From Ovis canadensis (Eukaryota; Chordata; Mammalia; Artiodactyla; Bovidae): a stretch of 64,000 nt of DNA. Shown piece after piece: positions 1 to 10,265 of the stretch (its first letter is position 1; the number at the start of each line of letters is the position of its first letter). The stretch is taken from positions 27,544,501-27,608,500 of the forward strand of contig NC_091251.1 of assembly GCF_042477335.2 (NCBI RefSeq), read 5' to 3'. A program made the position numbers and the translations under genes. The notes under the pieces are model-generated. The model was not told the origin of the DNA, ran no database searches, and saw only the letters and a list, made by a program, of their open reading frames with translations.

Positions 1-135
1 TCCCTGGTCAGAGAACGAGATCCCATATGCCACAACTAAAGAGCCCACATGCCGTGATGAAGATCCAGTGTGCCTCGATGAAGACCTGGTGCAACCAAAT
101 AAATAAATAGATAAACATTTAAAACAAAAAAAAAA
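1..135 (+). mobile_element. CHR-2-type SINE, 3' part
   Basis: The stretch reads like the body of a ruminant tRNA-derived CHR SINE: TCCCTGGTCAGAGAAC, then a degenerate region on catalogue words such as GATCCAGTGTGC, and an AAATAAATAAATAG/A-rich tail ending near 135. The left part is cut by the window edge. It sits in CLN6 intron 1. The subfamily is assigned from memory. Confidence 0.6.
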
Positions 136-1535
136 GGTCCTCAGTGTTCTGTTCTGGAAACCTTCAGAGCACGATGTTTGGTAGAGAAAATAAAAGGCGT
201 TTTGCAAGTCCGGGAAGCACTTAGTGTGAGTCTCTGGAAGCTGTGGATACCAAGCATGTAGTCAGGGCTCGATGACTGTTTCCTCCTCCACCTCAGGAGG
301 CACCTCAGTCAACAGGGATCCCTGCCATGAGTCCAGCCTGGCTGAGAAGAGCAGAAAGAAAAAGGGCAGGTGCAAGGCTGACACCCAACTTGGGAATCAA
401 GACTGGTGAGCGTCTGTCTTCTTTGCTGGGACTCTGAACACACGAGGCAGATCACGGACAGGGAAGGCATCCTTTCCCCCAGCCCTGTCCTGGGGATGAG
501 CATCCTCATGCTAACCCAAGTACCTGACTCCTCAGACACAGAGCCCCCAGACTGCCAGCTCTAGGCCCCAATCATCAGAAACTCCTGCTGAGAATGATGG
601 AAGCACAAGGGCAGGTAACCCAAGACATGGAGGGCCTTTTCTCTCCTCCACAGCTTTACAAGCCTACCATCTGGGAAAACAGACACCACAACGGTTGGAG
701 GGTACATACCATACAGCGCATAACATGCAAATGAAACATTCAAAGCAGTCAGCAGTACCTGCAGGACTGCCTGGCAGAAAAGGAAGGTGTCTCAGCCACC
801 GTGCAGTCAAGCAGGGACCTATGAATGGGGACTATAGAGGGACTGATTTTGGTTCTATAGGCACAATGGTGAAATAACCTGACATGATGAGAATTTTAAA
901 CAAAAAATGAGAAAACAAAAGCAAAAAAAAAAAGAGGAAAAAAGGAAAGGCAATTTGAAACTCCAGGAAAAACAAAAGCAGTATAAGAAAGTAAATGTAA
1001 CTTTTAAACTTACTGGACTCTGTAGGGAACAATATTTACATGGCTTAACGAATAAAAACATTGTATATTGATTTTCAAAGTTTAGAGTCAATTCACAAAC
1101 AAAACATGGAAGAAAATTATGGTTAAGAAACAGCAGATAAATACTGTCAACCTTGACAACTTGAAAGTAAAACTACAGATGACAGGAGCTAGGGAAAGAG
1201 CAAAGAAAGCTAAAACTAAGGGTAGGAGTCTAACAGTATCCTTTTGAAAAGGAATCAAGAGATACTGCCCTTATTTTAAATTAACTATACTTCAATAAAT
1301 AAATAAACTTTATTTAAAAAGATACTGCTTTATAGTTGACCAAAACAGAAATAATGGTATCACGTATTTCCTAAGGCTACAGAGGTAACAAAGAGCAAAA
1401 CTAAAAATGGTCATAAAAAGAACTATCTTGTGAAGATGGAAGAGGTATGAGTAAACCAAATCATAACAGGATAATTAGTAGGTCAACATTAGCTTCAGAG
1501 GCTAAAAATCGATAAACCAAGAAATAGCAGTTGAG

Positions 1536-1810
1536 TGTAGCTCTTGTGTGTGGACTCTGGAGCCTGCCTGGGTTCATATCCCAGCTCTATCACTAACCAA
1601 ATCATGAGCAAGTTACCTCCTGGGCCTCGACGTTCTCATCTGTAAAATGGGGGATAATAGTATATCCTACTTCAAGAATTGTGGTCGGGAAAAAAAAAGT
1701 TGTGGTCGAATTAAATTATGCAAAAACATTTTTCAATGCAAAAACTTAAGAGTAGGGCCTAGTCCACAGAAAGTGGTATGTATGTAGTGTTTGTTACTAT
1801 TATTTAGAGA
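1536..1810 (+). repeat. MIR SINE
   Basis: It has the MIR order of words: GTGGACTCTGGAGCCTGCC, TGGGTTCATATCCCAGCTC, AGCAAGTTACCTCCTGGGCC, TCATCTGTAAAATGGGG and GGATAATAGTA, followed by a worn 3' part. MIRs are old tRNA-derived SINEs shared by all mammals. The 3' boundary is approximate. Confidence 0.75.
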
Positions 1811-2274
1811 TATGAATTTAATTCTGATAGAAACAGCTAAAAGAAGCTAACATGGTTGTCTCTGGTACTAGGGAGAGGTGAAAAAGAACCACTGCTTTTT
1901 ACTCTAAGCCTGTCTGTGCAATTTTATTTAATCATGGGCATGTACTACTTTGATTATAATACAAGAAACTGTTAACAGAACACATGAAAACTGGAAAAGA
2001 GAGTGAGCACTTTGTCACTAGAGGTGTGTAAGCAAAGCATGGATGGAGCAGAGGAAATCCAAACATCCTAGGAGGTGGACAGGGTGATTCTGCCTACTGT
2101 CTTGTGCAGCAATGAGACTTAGAACAGGGGGGCAATAAGGCAGGGAGGTGGGCAGAGACATCCTGGAAGAGAGCCAGCCCCTTATGCAATCCCCAGGAGC
2201 ATCCTGGTTGGTGGGGAGCTCATGCAGGAGTAGAGAGGGACATCACACCTGAGCTGCCAGAGTGGAGCAATAAG

Positions 2275-2400
2275 AACAGAAACCACAAGCCCTAGGTTTA
2301 AGCCCTGGTTCTTGCCAGCAAATGATGTAACCTCTCCATGACTCGGTTTGCACATAACAAAATATGAAAAGCCTGAGTAAGACACTGTGCAAGTAAAGTG
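2275..2400 (+). repeat. degenerate MIR-like fragment
   Basis: A weak version of the MIR pattern is present: TAAGCCCTGGTTCTTGCC, ATGATGTAACCTCTCCATGA, CGGTTTGCACATAA, then words like the MIR 3' half. Divergence is high and a chance resemblance cannot be ruled out by eye. Confidence 0.4.
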
Positions 2401-2559
2401 GTGACCACATCGGATGCTCACAGACGGCTCTAACTGGACTGCCACGGTTCAAGGCAAGGACTCCCACCTTGTAGGGGATCCAGAACCCAGATGTGCTTTA
2501 GCAGCAGGAAGAGCTACTCTCAGCCAAGTCTCTCAGATTTCCTCCCTTATCCCAAATCA

Positions 2560-3125
2560 TACCACAAACTTCCTAAAACTGACTCCGAGCACACTAGTGC
2601 TGGAAAACCTTCCATGGCTCCCCTGTGCCCTACAGAACAAAAGCTGCACCCTTAACCGGCCATTTAGGACAGGAACTAAGGTGAGGCAAGTGAGACGCGT
2701 ATGACCCAACATTTAAGGAGGCACAGGTGGGCCATAGAGGACTTCTGAGCACTACTGTCCCAAGAGTGAGCTTCCCCTTAAATTTTTTTTGCACTCTACG
2801 CTCTCACTCTGGTCCCAGTTCTGCTGCCATTAAAGGCCCTTCACAGTCTTGCCACTGTACACACAGAAAGTGCCAGCAAAACTGCACTGCTTGCCTTTCC
2901 CAAGCTTTCCAGGAGCTGAAACCGCCTTTATTCCTCTGTCACCTACTGAGTATTCTGACATGCAGCTTAAGCGCCACTTCCTCCAGGAAGCCCTCCAAGT
3001 CGAACTCTCAACTCCTGGCCTCTGTTCCTCCCCGGTCCTACTGGACTGTGGGGCCCTCCGGGCTTCACTTTACCCACCCCTGGTACAGCGCTGGGGCACA
3101 CAGAGATGCTTAATGAATGCCTGCT
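2560..3125 (+). repeat. L2-like LINE 3' end
   Basis: The text follows the usual L2 3' order: a CTCCCCTGTGCCCTACAG-like block, AAAGGCCCTTCACAGTCTTG, a CTTGCCTTTCC block, then TTAAGCGCCACTTCCTCCAG followed by GAAGCCCTCC, and a terminal GATGCTTAATGAATGCCTGC. The open frames here are pieces of this old repeat and are not taken as genes. Confidence 0.5.
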
Positions 3126-3499
3126 CTATGCAATGAATGTCTGTGACCTGTAAAACGGAATGAAGACAGAGTGAAGTGGAAGATTAAAAGGCGGCTTCTG
3201 TACCTTTTCCTCCGCCCCAAGTGCCTGGCCTCAACTACCAATACATAAATCAGTAACTTTCCCTTGCTGAGAGAAGGGAACAGCAACAGTGTCGGTAAAG
3301 CCCTTCCTCGTTCTTTCTCTGGAGGGGAGTTTCCACACTTCGCTGTCTCTTCTATTAGCATTCCCAACATTCTGGGTTCCTCGGAGCAAGGAGTGAGCCT
3401 CCCGTTAACACCAGAATCCAAATTCTAGTCATGGTTAGAAGGACTCCGAGAACTTGGGTTGGTGCCCGGGACTTGCAGGCGCTTTGGGGGCCCTACTTG

Positions 3500-4215
3500 A
3501 GCAGCAGTGTCCTCTGGGCTTGCCGCCACCGCCCCCATTCCGAGTTTCTTGGATCCCAGATGAGCGATCGTCCCGGAGCCAGCCGGGCCATGAGGGCCGC
3601 TGATCGCCGTGGCTGAGACTCCCGGGTCCCGGGGCTCTCCCAGGAAGCCGCGGAGGCGTGGCTCAAGCGAGTGGGCGAGGAAACAGCTGCAGGCGTAGCG
3701 CTGGGAAGACCCACCCGGGGTCCGGGGTCCACGGCCCGCGGCCCGGACCCCCCGCCCGCCCGATCACGTGGCGGGGCCGCGGTTCCGCTCCGCCAGCCGG
3801 CGCGCGCCCACCTGGCCTGCAGGAAGGAGGCGCCCGGCTGCGCGCCGGAGCCGCCCGCCGCTCCCGGGTGCCGCCTCCGCGCCGCAGCCTCCATGGCTAA
3901 CCTTCCGGCCAGGCCCTTCGCCCCGCTGCCGGTAGCTGCAAACAGGTTCCGCTGGCCGAAGGCTGCGAAAGCGAACATCCAGCGCGGGGGCGAGCGGGGG
4001 CGGACGAGAGCGAGAGCGCCCGCCCAGCGGCCCGGGCCGCGGGCGGAGCCGGCGGGGGCCGGGACCACGAGACTCGCCGCAGAGCGAGGGAGGCGGGGCG
4101 AGCTCCCGGCCGGGAAGGAGGGGCCCACGGCCGGGGCGGGGCGGGGCGGGGCGGGGAGGAGGGGCGGAGGGAGGGCGCACGGCGCGGGGCCTCCTCGGGC
4201 TGGGATCTGCTGCGC
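3500..4215 (-). promoter_or_regulatory. CLN6: CLN6 CpG-island promoter
   Basis: A sharply GC- and CpG-rich block surrounds CLN6 exon 1. Visible elements are a run of GGGGC repeats at about 4133-4165 (Sp1/KLF-type GC boxes) and a perfect CACGTG E-box at 3765-3770. There is no obvious TATA box, as is usual for a housekeeping promoter. The transcription start cannot be fixed from the sequence. It should lie upstream of the ATG on the minus strand, that is at plus coordinates above 3894. Long open frames on the plus strand in this block reflect scarcity of stop codons in GC-rich DNA. Confidence 0.8.
3812..3894 (-). CDS. CLN6: CLN6 coding exon 1 (partial gene)
   Basis: CLN6 is a multi-pass ER membrane protein that works with CLN8 in moving lysosomal enzymes from ER to Golgi; recessive loss causes neuronal ceroid lipofuscinosis, known in people and in sheep. 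The minus strand translates MEAAARRRHPGAAGGSG, then AQPGASFLQAR, closely matching the cytosolic N-terminus of mammalian CLN6, including the arginine cluster. The exon gives 83 coding bases: 27 codons plus two bases of Arg28. It ends CCAG/GTGGGC with the donor GT at 3811-3810, the phase expected for CLN6. The start has a strong Kozak context (GCCATGG). An in-frame ATG lies 28 codons upstream (3978-3976) in a weak context. Transmembrane segments are encoded by exons outside the window. Identification is firm, although only about 9% of the protein is here. Confidence 0.92.
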
Positions 4216-4431
4216 TCCCGCGTGTGGCCCGGGGCAGGAATCTGCCTAGGCTCCCCGAAACCTGTATAGTAGTCAAGGGTGGGCTAGGGACGTGGGGAAA
4301 GGCCAGTTCGACCTAAATACTCTCTTGGGAAGGAGCCGAGACTGGATTTCCCTTGTCCTTGCGGACCTGAAGGCTTTGGGGGAGGGGCTCATGTCCCTTC
4401 CAGCTGTGTTAGCCACCTTCCTCAGATGGAA

Positions 4432-4467
<36 letters not shown>

Positions 4468-4570
4468 AAGTCGCTTCAGTTGTGTCCGACTCTGTGCGAC
4501 CCCATAGTCGGCAGCCCACAAGGCTCCCCAGTTCCTGGGATTCTCCAGGCAAGAACACTGGAGTAGCTAG
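4432..4570 (-). mobile_element. BOV-A2 SINE fragment with (GCT)12
   Basis: The plus strand carries twelve GCT units (4432-4467), then AAGTCGCTTCAG, TGTCCGACTCTGTGCGACC, CAGGCAAGAACACTGGAGTA. This is a single unit of the ruminant BOV-A2 SINE in reverse orientation; the trinucleotide run is its tail. The element stops early, so it is truncated. Confidence 0.85.
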
Positions 4571-5314
4571 CACTCCTTAAAATGTCAGCTCTGTGGCCTT
4601 TGACGCTGGGAATTAAAAACCAGTGGGATAAGGGTAGCACGCGTGAAAGAGCGAATTCTTTTCAAGATTCCCATTCTGGCTTTGTCACTCTCTTGGACTC
4701 TGTGGCTTCATAAAAGTTACTTCCCTTCTCTTCCATTCAAACATGTACTAACTCCTGAGCAGTTCCTCATCTTCGAGACTGGATGACCAGTACCCAGGAA
4801 GACTTAGGTGGGGACGAAACGGAGCAGGATCTTCTGGTCCTTCCCCCCAGCCCCCCTCCCCCCCAACACACACACCGTATCTTCTGCCTGCCTCTGACCT
4901 GTGGAAAACTGTAGTCTAAAACGAGTTTAATCACAGAAGTGAGAAATGCTGAAACAAAGGAAAACCGTCAAAAGAGACCAGATAATGTTCTCATTAAGCG
5001 TAGTCAAGGACTTTTAATTTCTTCTACAGGGCTATAGATAATGTTTGGAGCCATATTCTGTGAGCTGTCTTATAGATACTAAAACAGAGGTAGAGAGGTT
5101 AACTACGTGATGACCAGGCTGAACCCAGGACGTGAGCTGCCACAATTCCGAGAACTGACCACAAAGAAATGGGAACAAATGGACCCTGGAACTGAAGATT
5201 ACTTGTACCTAAAACAATCAAGATGATACTGGTCAGACCACTGATGACCAAGTTGAAGATGATTGTCAGAGATGACTTTGCTATTTCTGCATGTAGGCCC
5301 TGCTCCTCAGTCAG
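4571..5314. other. no recognised feature
   Basis: Unique-looking intergenic sequence. It holds a C-rich low-complexity patch at about 4841-4880 with a short CA run. I see no gene or assignable repeat. Confidence 0.5.
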
Positions 5315-5757
5315 CCAGTTCAGTCACTCAGTCATGTCCGACTCTTTGTGACCCCACGAACTACAGCAGGCCAGGCTTCCCTGTCCATCACCAACTCCTG
5401 GAGCTTGCTCAAACTCATGTCCGTCTCATCCTCTGTCATCCCCTTCTCCTGCCTTCAGTCTTTCCCAGCATCAGGGTCTTTTTCAATGAGTCAGTTCTTT
5501 GCATCAGGTGGCTAAAGTAATGGAGCTCCAGCTTCAGCATCAGTCCTTCCAATGAATATTCAGGACGGATTTCCTTTAGGATTGACTGGTTGGATCTCCT
5601 TGCAGTCCAAGGGACTCTCAAGAGTCTTCTCCAACACCACAGTTCAAAAGCATCAATTCTTTAGTGCTTAGCTTTCTTTATAGTCCAACTCTCACATCCA
5701 TACATGCCTACTGGAAAAGTCATAGCTTTGACTAGATGGACCTTTGTCAGCAAAAGT
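5315..5757 (-). mobile_element. BovB LINE 3' end, antisense
   Basis: On the plus strand it reads AGTTCAGTCACTCAGTCATG, CCCAGCATCAGGGTC, CATCAGGTGGCTAAAGTAAT, TTTCCTTTAGGATTGACTGG and CTCACATCCATACATG, the reverse of the BovB 3' region. It encodes broken remnants of the reverse-transcriptase C-terminal region. It is 5' truncated near 5757 where the match stops. BovB is an RTE-clade LINE that entered ruminants by horizontal transfer. Confidence 0.85.
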
Positions 5758-6157
5758 GCAGTGTTCCTCCTCACTCTGTCTATAAAAACTCTCACCTCCT
5801 GCTTATGGTGGGAGGAGGGCGGAGTCGGCCTTTGGATGAATGTCCTCTCCCCTCCCTGCCCCAGTTGCCGGCATCTGAAATAAAGAAACTTTCCTTTCCA
5901 CCAACCTGGCCTGTTTATTGGCTTCTGACTGGCAAGAAACCAGACCCCACACACATACCTTTCAGTAACAGGGGGACTGGTGAGTGGCGGGGGGCTGGGG
6001 GGGGGGGGCGGTGGAGGTGGGGAAGATACTGAATACCGTGAGGTTAGAGACTTGGAGGGGGTGGTATCAGACAAGGCTTCTGGAGGAGAGCTTAGGGAAC
6101 TGAACTCCATTTGCTGAGGTGGAGCACAGCCAATTTAGTGAGGAGTTGTGGTTGCTG
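5758..6157. repeat. unique sequence with G-rich simple repeat
   Basis: No gene is seen. A G-rich patch at about 5970-6025 includes twelve consecutive G at 5997-6008, so it could form G-quadruplex structures. The proline-rich open frame on the minus strand is just this patch read backwards. Confidence 0.5.
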
Positions 6158-6287
6158 AAAAAAAGCACAACCTAAAAGTTGAGAATTATGTTTTATTTGG
6201 GGACATTACTGAGTGCTGTTGACCAGTATACAACCTCTCAGATAGCTCTGACGAATTGTTCCAAAGAGATAAGGGTGAAGCCAGGAT

Positions 6288-7873
6288 GTTCTGTTCAGTT
6301 GCTAAGTCATGTCCAACTCTTTGCAGCCCCAAGGACTGCAGCAATCCATGTTTGCTCAAATTCATGTCCATTGAGTTGGTAATGCTATCTAACCATCTTA
6401 TCCTCTGTTGCCCCCTTCTCCTTTTGCCTTTAATCATCCCCAGCATCAGGGTCTTTTCCAATAAGTTGGCTCTTCACATCAGGTGGCCAAAGTACTGAAG
6501 CTTCAGCTTCAGCACCAGTCCTTAAAATAATATTCAGGGTTGATTTCCTTCAGGACTGACTGGTTTGATCTTCTTGCTGTCCAAGGGAGTCTCAACAGTT
6601 TTCTGCAGCACCACAATTCAAAAGCATCAATTTTTCAGCGCTCAGCCTTCTTTATGGTCCAGCTGATCTTGGCGAGGCAGCAGTGAGTGTGGTGTGAAGT
6701 GAGATCTTAATTCCCTGCCCAGGAACTGAACATGAGTGGCCTGGATGAGAACCAGGAATCCTAGCCACCAGACCTGCAAGGGCTAGAGCCTAGAAACTAT
6801 TTTCCCCTGGATCTTTGCCCCCAGTGAAAAAATGCGTTTATCACAGAGGCAAGAACTATAAATGCAGCCTAAGAGCAAGTGGGAGAGCACACAGAGAAAT
6901 GGTTTGTTTAGTTAAAACAGAAGACAGGGAGAGATGCACACCCAGAGAGAAAGGGTGTGGGTGTCCTCCCTAGTGAGGAGGAATGAAGCAAAGAGGTTAT
7001 ATAGCTCAGTTTTTCCAGGTCTTTGTTTCCATTCAGTCCAATTATGTGGTTTCTTTTTCCTCACCTGACCTACCTTGGGACCCTCCCTTGGGCACACAGG
7101 CACCCCTCAGCCAAGATGGATTTCCTGAGAGGAGCAAGACTCATTATGGCCTGGTGTTATTCTCTGCCTTTTGGCCCACAAGGAGCCTTTCTGAGGAGGT
7201 GTAGTGTCTCCCTTGTCCCAAAAGAGGCGGGGGAGGGAGATCCCTTAATCCTTTACTGAAACAGGGTTTTGCTCCTCTTTGTCCTTGCCCTGACTATTAC
7301 CTGAAGGTGCTTACAAGAGAGAAACACTGGCCTATTTACCCTGTTTATGCTGTTCCTTGCATTTCAGAGGGCAAACAGAAGTCTGATGTCTTAACTGGAG
7401 CCCACCCATCTCTTGTCTCAGAAAATGCTAACAGTTCTAAGTACCCAGCCTGAAGCCTACTTCTTGGTGCCCCATGAAATGCAAACAGGAGGCCAGCTGT
7501 AAATATCTAACCTGGAACCCATCTATCTCCTACATCACAACTCTCACATCCATACATGACTACTAGAAAAACCATAGTTTTGACTTTACAGACTTTCATC
7601 AGCCAAGTTATGTCTCTACTTTTTAGAATGCTGTCTAGATTTCTCATAGCTTTTCCCAAGGGGCAAGCGTCACTGCTGCAGTGATTTGGGAGCCCAAGAA
7701 AATAAAATCTGCCACCGTTTCCATTCTTTCCCCATCTGTTTGCCATGAAATGATGGGACCAGATGCCATGATCTTAGTTTTCTAAATGTTGAGTTTTAAA
7801 GCCAGCTTTTTCACTCTCCTCTTTCACCCTCAACAAGAGGCTCTTTAGTTCCTCTTCACTTTCTGCCATTAGG
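6288..7873 (-). mobile_element. BovB LINE 3' copy, itself interrupted by an LTR
   Basis: The BovB 3' end reads in reverse at 6288-6663 and resumes at 7538-7873. The sequence across the gap is colinear: CTTTATGGTCC on the left and AACTCTCACATCCATACATG on the right are adjacent in other copies. It lies between AGCCAGGAT direct repeats. Excluding the inserted LTR it is about 712 bases, and its 5' end is at the CCTAATGGCAGAAAGTG point shared with the copies at 30 kb and 62 kb. Confidence 0.8.
6664..7537. mobile_element. solo LTR of a ruminant endogenous retrovirus
   Basis: An 874-base block begins TGATCTTGGCGAGGCAGC and ends ATCTCCTACATCA, so it has TG...CA ends. It interrupts the BovB copy and has no internal gag-pol-env-like coding sequence. 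CAGC precedes it and CAAC follows it, which fits a four-base target duplication with one change. The wording resembles bovine BTLTR1-type elements. Orientation is not assigned. There is nothing here that could encode a viral protein. Confidence 0.65.
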
Positions 7874-8130
7874 AGCCAGGATACATAGGAGTTTTTGCTG
7901 CAAAAAAATGTAGTCAAACATCAGAAGATAACTGCTAGTCACAAAAAACCAGATATCTCAAGTTAATGATTTTAGTGTGTGGGAAGATGCAAGAGTCTGG
8001 GCTCACTGACCTTTGATATGCATCTTAATTATCTAGGGCCAGTATCTTGTTTCTCTCCATCCAGATGCCCCTCAGGGTGCACATGGAGGGCAGCTGCAGT
8101 GGCTGATGGCTTGATGGTGGGCAAGAATTT

Positions 8131-9067
8131 TTTTTGTTGTTCACTTGGTGAAGGAAAATTCAGCATTTATTGCAGGTTCTAAGCAAGAAAGTGGGAGACA
8201 AACCTCAGATCTACCTCACCTTAGTCTATGAGTTAGGGTTTTTAAAGAGGAGGAATGAAGAGGCTGGGATTGACCATTGTCTTGCGACATTCGTTAATTG
8301 TTGTTTCAGGAGCCAAAGTATCTCTGATTATGATTCTTCAACCAGATGGTCCCATAGTAAAGGGGGGGGACGTCTGTTAGCTCAACTTGCCCTGGAGAAA
8401 CAACATGAGTTTTTATGTTAATGATGATATCTCTAATAGCAACTTTAGTACATTAACAATGTTATCAACAGCAATTTCAATCATCTGACTTTGGCTTACT
8501 AGTGTTCAGTTAGCACAGGACAGAAGTCAGAGATGATGAGAAAGGGAATAAAGTTTTGGATAGAGATATTAATCATGGACTCGGTTTAGAGGGACTTGGT
8601 TGCAGGTGGACATCCTAGTTGTGACTTGGAACTTCTGAATGAACAATGAAGTCCAAGCAGAAGTCTACCAAACACATAAGGGAAGAGTGTTCCAGGCAGA
8701 GGGAATAGCCCACCAGGAGGCCTGGCATTCAGACAGACCCTAATGTTTGGACTAACAGAAAGTAGCTTAGTGAAAACAGCAGACAGCAGGGAGGAAAAGC
8801 AAGAGGAGCTGACCTGGGAAAGGCAACAGAATTAAAGAGGAGAGCCTTTATCCTGGGGACAGTGGGCAGCAGTTCAGAGCTATGAGGCAGGGGAGCACCG
8901 TCATATGTGAGTTTTAGACCTCCCAGCATGCAGGGCAGATGGATGCGAGGAGGCAGGATGAGAGACCAGGAGATGGAGCATGTGGGGCTCAGTTGTTCTA
9001 GTGAGAGTCCTGGACTGGTTACATACTGGAAGGAGAAAATTGATAACAGCAGGAGTTGTGTGGGATG
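8131..9067. other. mostly unique; old repeat trace at about 8650-8930
   Basis: There is no supported gene. From about 8680 the phrase AAGAGTGTTCCAGGCAGAGG and the following text resemble a widespread ancient mammalian repeat whose class I cannot name. Confidence 0.35.
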
Positions 9068-9240
9068 GAACTTCCCTGGTTGTCCAGCAGCTAAGACTCT
9101 GTGCCCTCAATGCAGGGGGCTGGGGTTCAACTCCTGGTCAGTGAACTAGATCCCCACGCTGCAACTCAAGATCCAGCATGCTACAATGAAGACTGGAGAT
9201 CCTGCAGCTAATACCTGGTGCAGACACACACAAAGAAAGA
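9068..9240 (+). mobile_element. CHR-2-type SINE
   Basis: AACTTCCCTGGTTGTCCAGC, a CTAAGACTCTGTGCCC block, GGTTCAACTCCTGGTCAGTG and a CACACACAAAGAAAGA tail follow the CHR-2 pattern. The tRNA-like B box is recognisable but mutated. Confidence 0.75.
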
Positions 9241-9589
9241 GTTGTGTGGGAGGGACCAAGGCTGTGACTTGGATGTCAGGGGTGAGGGGGGAAGAGCTCA
9301 GGCAGTGGCCAGGTTCTGCAGCAGGGTGGATGGTGGAGGTGCCCCTTGGGAAGTGGGTTAGAGCAGGTTTAGGTTAAATGAGAATTGATCCTTGGACACA
9401 TTAAACTTGAGGTGGGTTAAGAAGGCTGATGGACCCATGGATCTGAACCTTAGGTCAGACCCGGGAGCTGGGCAGACAGACTTGTGAGTCACAGGAATAT
9501 AGATGACAATTAGAACCTTAGGGGCTGCCTGGGGAGACAGTTTCCCTGTGAGAAAAGAGAACAGAGGGCAAAGCCTGAGAACAGACAAC

Positions 9590-10066
9590 AAGGGCCTACT
9601 GTACAGCACAGGGAACTGTATTAACCATAGTAGGAAATAGAAAAGAACACAAAATAGAACAACCATCTTGTAATAAATCACAACGGAAAAGAATATGAAA
9701 AAGAATATATATATATATATGTATATACACATGCATGAGAAATTCCCAGTGGCTCAGCAATAAAGAATCCGCCTGCAATGCATGAGGCACAAGAGACACG
9801 GGTTCAATCGCTGGGTCGGGAAGATCCCCTGGAAAAGGAAATAGTAACCTACTCCAGTATTCTTGCCTGGAAAATTCCACGGACAAAGGAGTCTAGCAGG
9901 CCTACAGTTTAACATGGTCTCAAAGAGTTGGACACGACTGAACATGCTTGCATATATATATATTTTATATATACACACATACATGTATACATAACTGAAT
10001 CACTTTGCTGTACACCAGAAACTAACACAACATAGTAATCATCATATACTTCAATTAAAAAAAAAG
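9590..10066 (+). mobile_element. L1 3' end, split by a Bov-tA SINE
   Basis: The left part (about 9590-9730) starts GGCCTACTGTACAGCACAGG. The right part (about 9950-10066) carries CACTTTGCTGTACACCAGAA, then ACTAACACAACATAGTAATC and a poly-A tail. These are adjacent words in the 3' end of ruminant L1. The SINE between them landed in the TA-rich stretch. Confidence 0.75.
9735..9949 (+). mobile_element. Bov-tA SINE inserted in L1
   Basis: CAGTGGCTCAGCAATAAAGA, GGGTTCAATCGCTGGGTCGG, CCAGTATTCTTGCCTGG and GAGTTGGACACGACTGAACA appear in Bov-tA order. It is flanked by TA/CA-rich dinucleotide runs belonging to the L1 host. Confidence 0.85.
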
Positions 10067-10084
10067 AGGTTGGAGAATAATTTA

Positions 10085-10265
10085 CAAAGCAGACTGCCTG
10101 GATTTCAATCCTGGTGTTGTTGCTAACTAGCTGACCCTTGGGTAAGCTGCTCAACCTCTCTCAGCCTCAGTTTACTCATCTGTAACAAGCCTGTTGCAAC
10201 CACTGCATGGATCATTCAATGAAACCACACACATGAAGCGCTTAACATAGAGCCTGGCACTGGTG
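10085..10265 (+). repeat. MIR SINE
   Basis: AGACTGCCTGGATTTCAATC, GCTAACTAGCTGACCCTTGG, CTCAGCCTCAGTTTACTCAT and AGCGCTTAACATAGAGCCTG follow the MIR consensus closely through most of its length. Confidence 0.85.

Larger units (their letters stand above)
1..3811 (-). other. CLN6: CLN6 intron 1 (5' part)
   Basis: This is everything 3' of the exon 1 splice donor on the minus strand, up to the window edge. I searched it for CLN6 exon 2 (the transmembrane-encoding exon after residue 28) and saw no match, so exons 2 onward lie to the left of the window. It contains a CHR SINE (1-135), A-rich low-complexity sequence near 895-975, a MIR (about 1536-1810), a weaker MIR-like stretch and an L2-like stretch. 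The remainder is non-repetitive sequence with no supported gene. Confidence 0.75.
6158..8130. mobile_element. old repeat (probable LTR), split by a BovB insertion
   Basis: Two flanks seem to be one older repeated unit: 6158-6287 (AAGTTGAGAATTATGTTTTA, CAACCTCTCAGATAGCTCTG) and 7874-about 8130 (CATAGGAGTTTTTGCTGC, GAAGATGCAAGAGTCTGGGC, CATGGAGGGCAGCTGCAGTG). I recognise the word order from ruminant endogenous LTR sequence but cannot name the family. The nine bases AGCCAGGAT occur at both junctions (6279-6287 and 7874-7882), which supports a target-site duplication around the BovB copy between them. The right end of the host unit is uncertain. Confidence 0.5.

Noticed and set aside
3493-4128. 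211-codon minus-strand open frame as a single-exon protein
   Set aside because: It contains true CLN6 exon 1, but the real exon ends at the GT donor at 3811-3810. The rest is 5'UTR/promoter and intron read through.
3671-4249. 192-codon open frame on the plus strand opposite CLN6 exon 1
   Set aside because: It is Arg/Pro/Ala/Gly-rich low-complexity sequence expected from stop-poor CpG-island DNA, and no known family or splice context supports it.
6664-7537. Possible provirus with coding capacity
   Set aside because: Only one LTR-like block is present and no retroviral coding domains are recognisable inside or beside it, so it is a solo LTR.
9735-9949. tRNA-like B-box sequences (GGTTCRATCC) as tRNA genes
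   Set aside because: All such sequences lie inside Bov-tA, CHR or MIR SINEs. None has an intact cloverleaf with proper anticodon stem.
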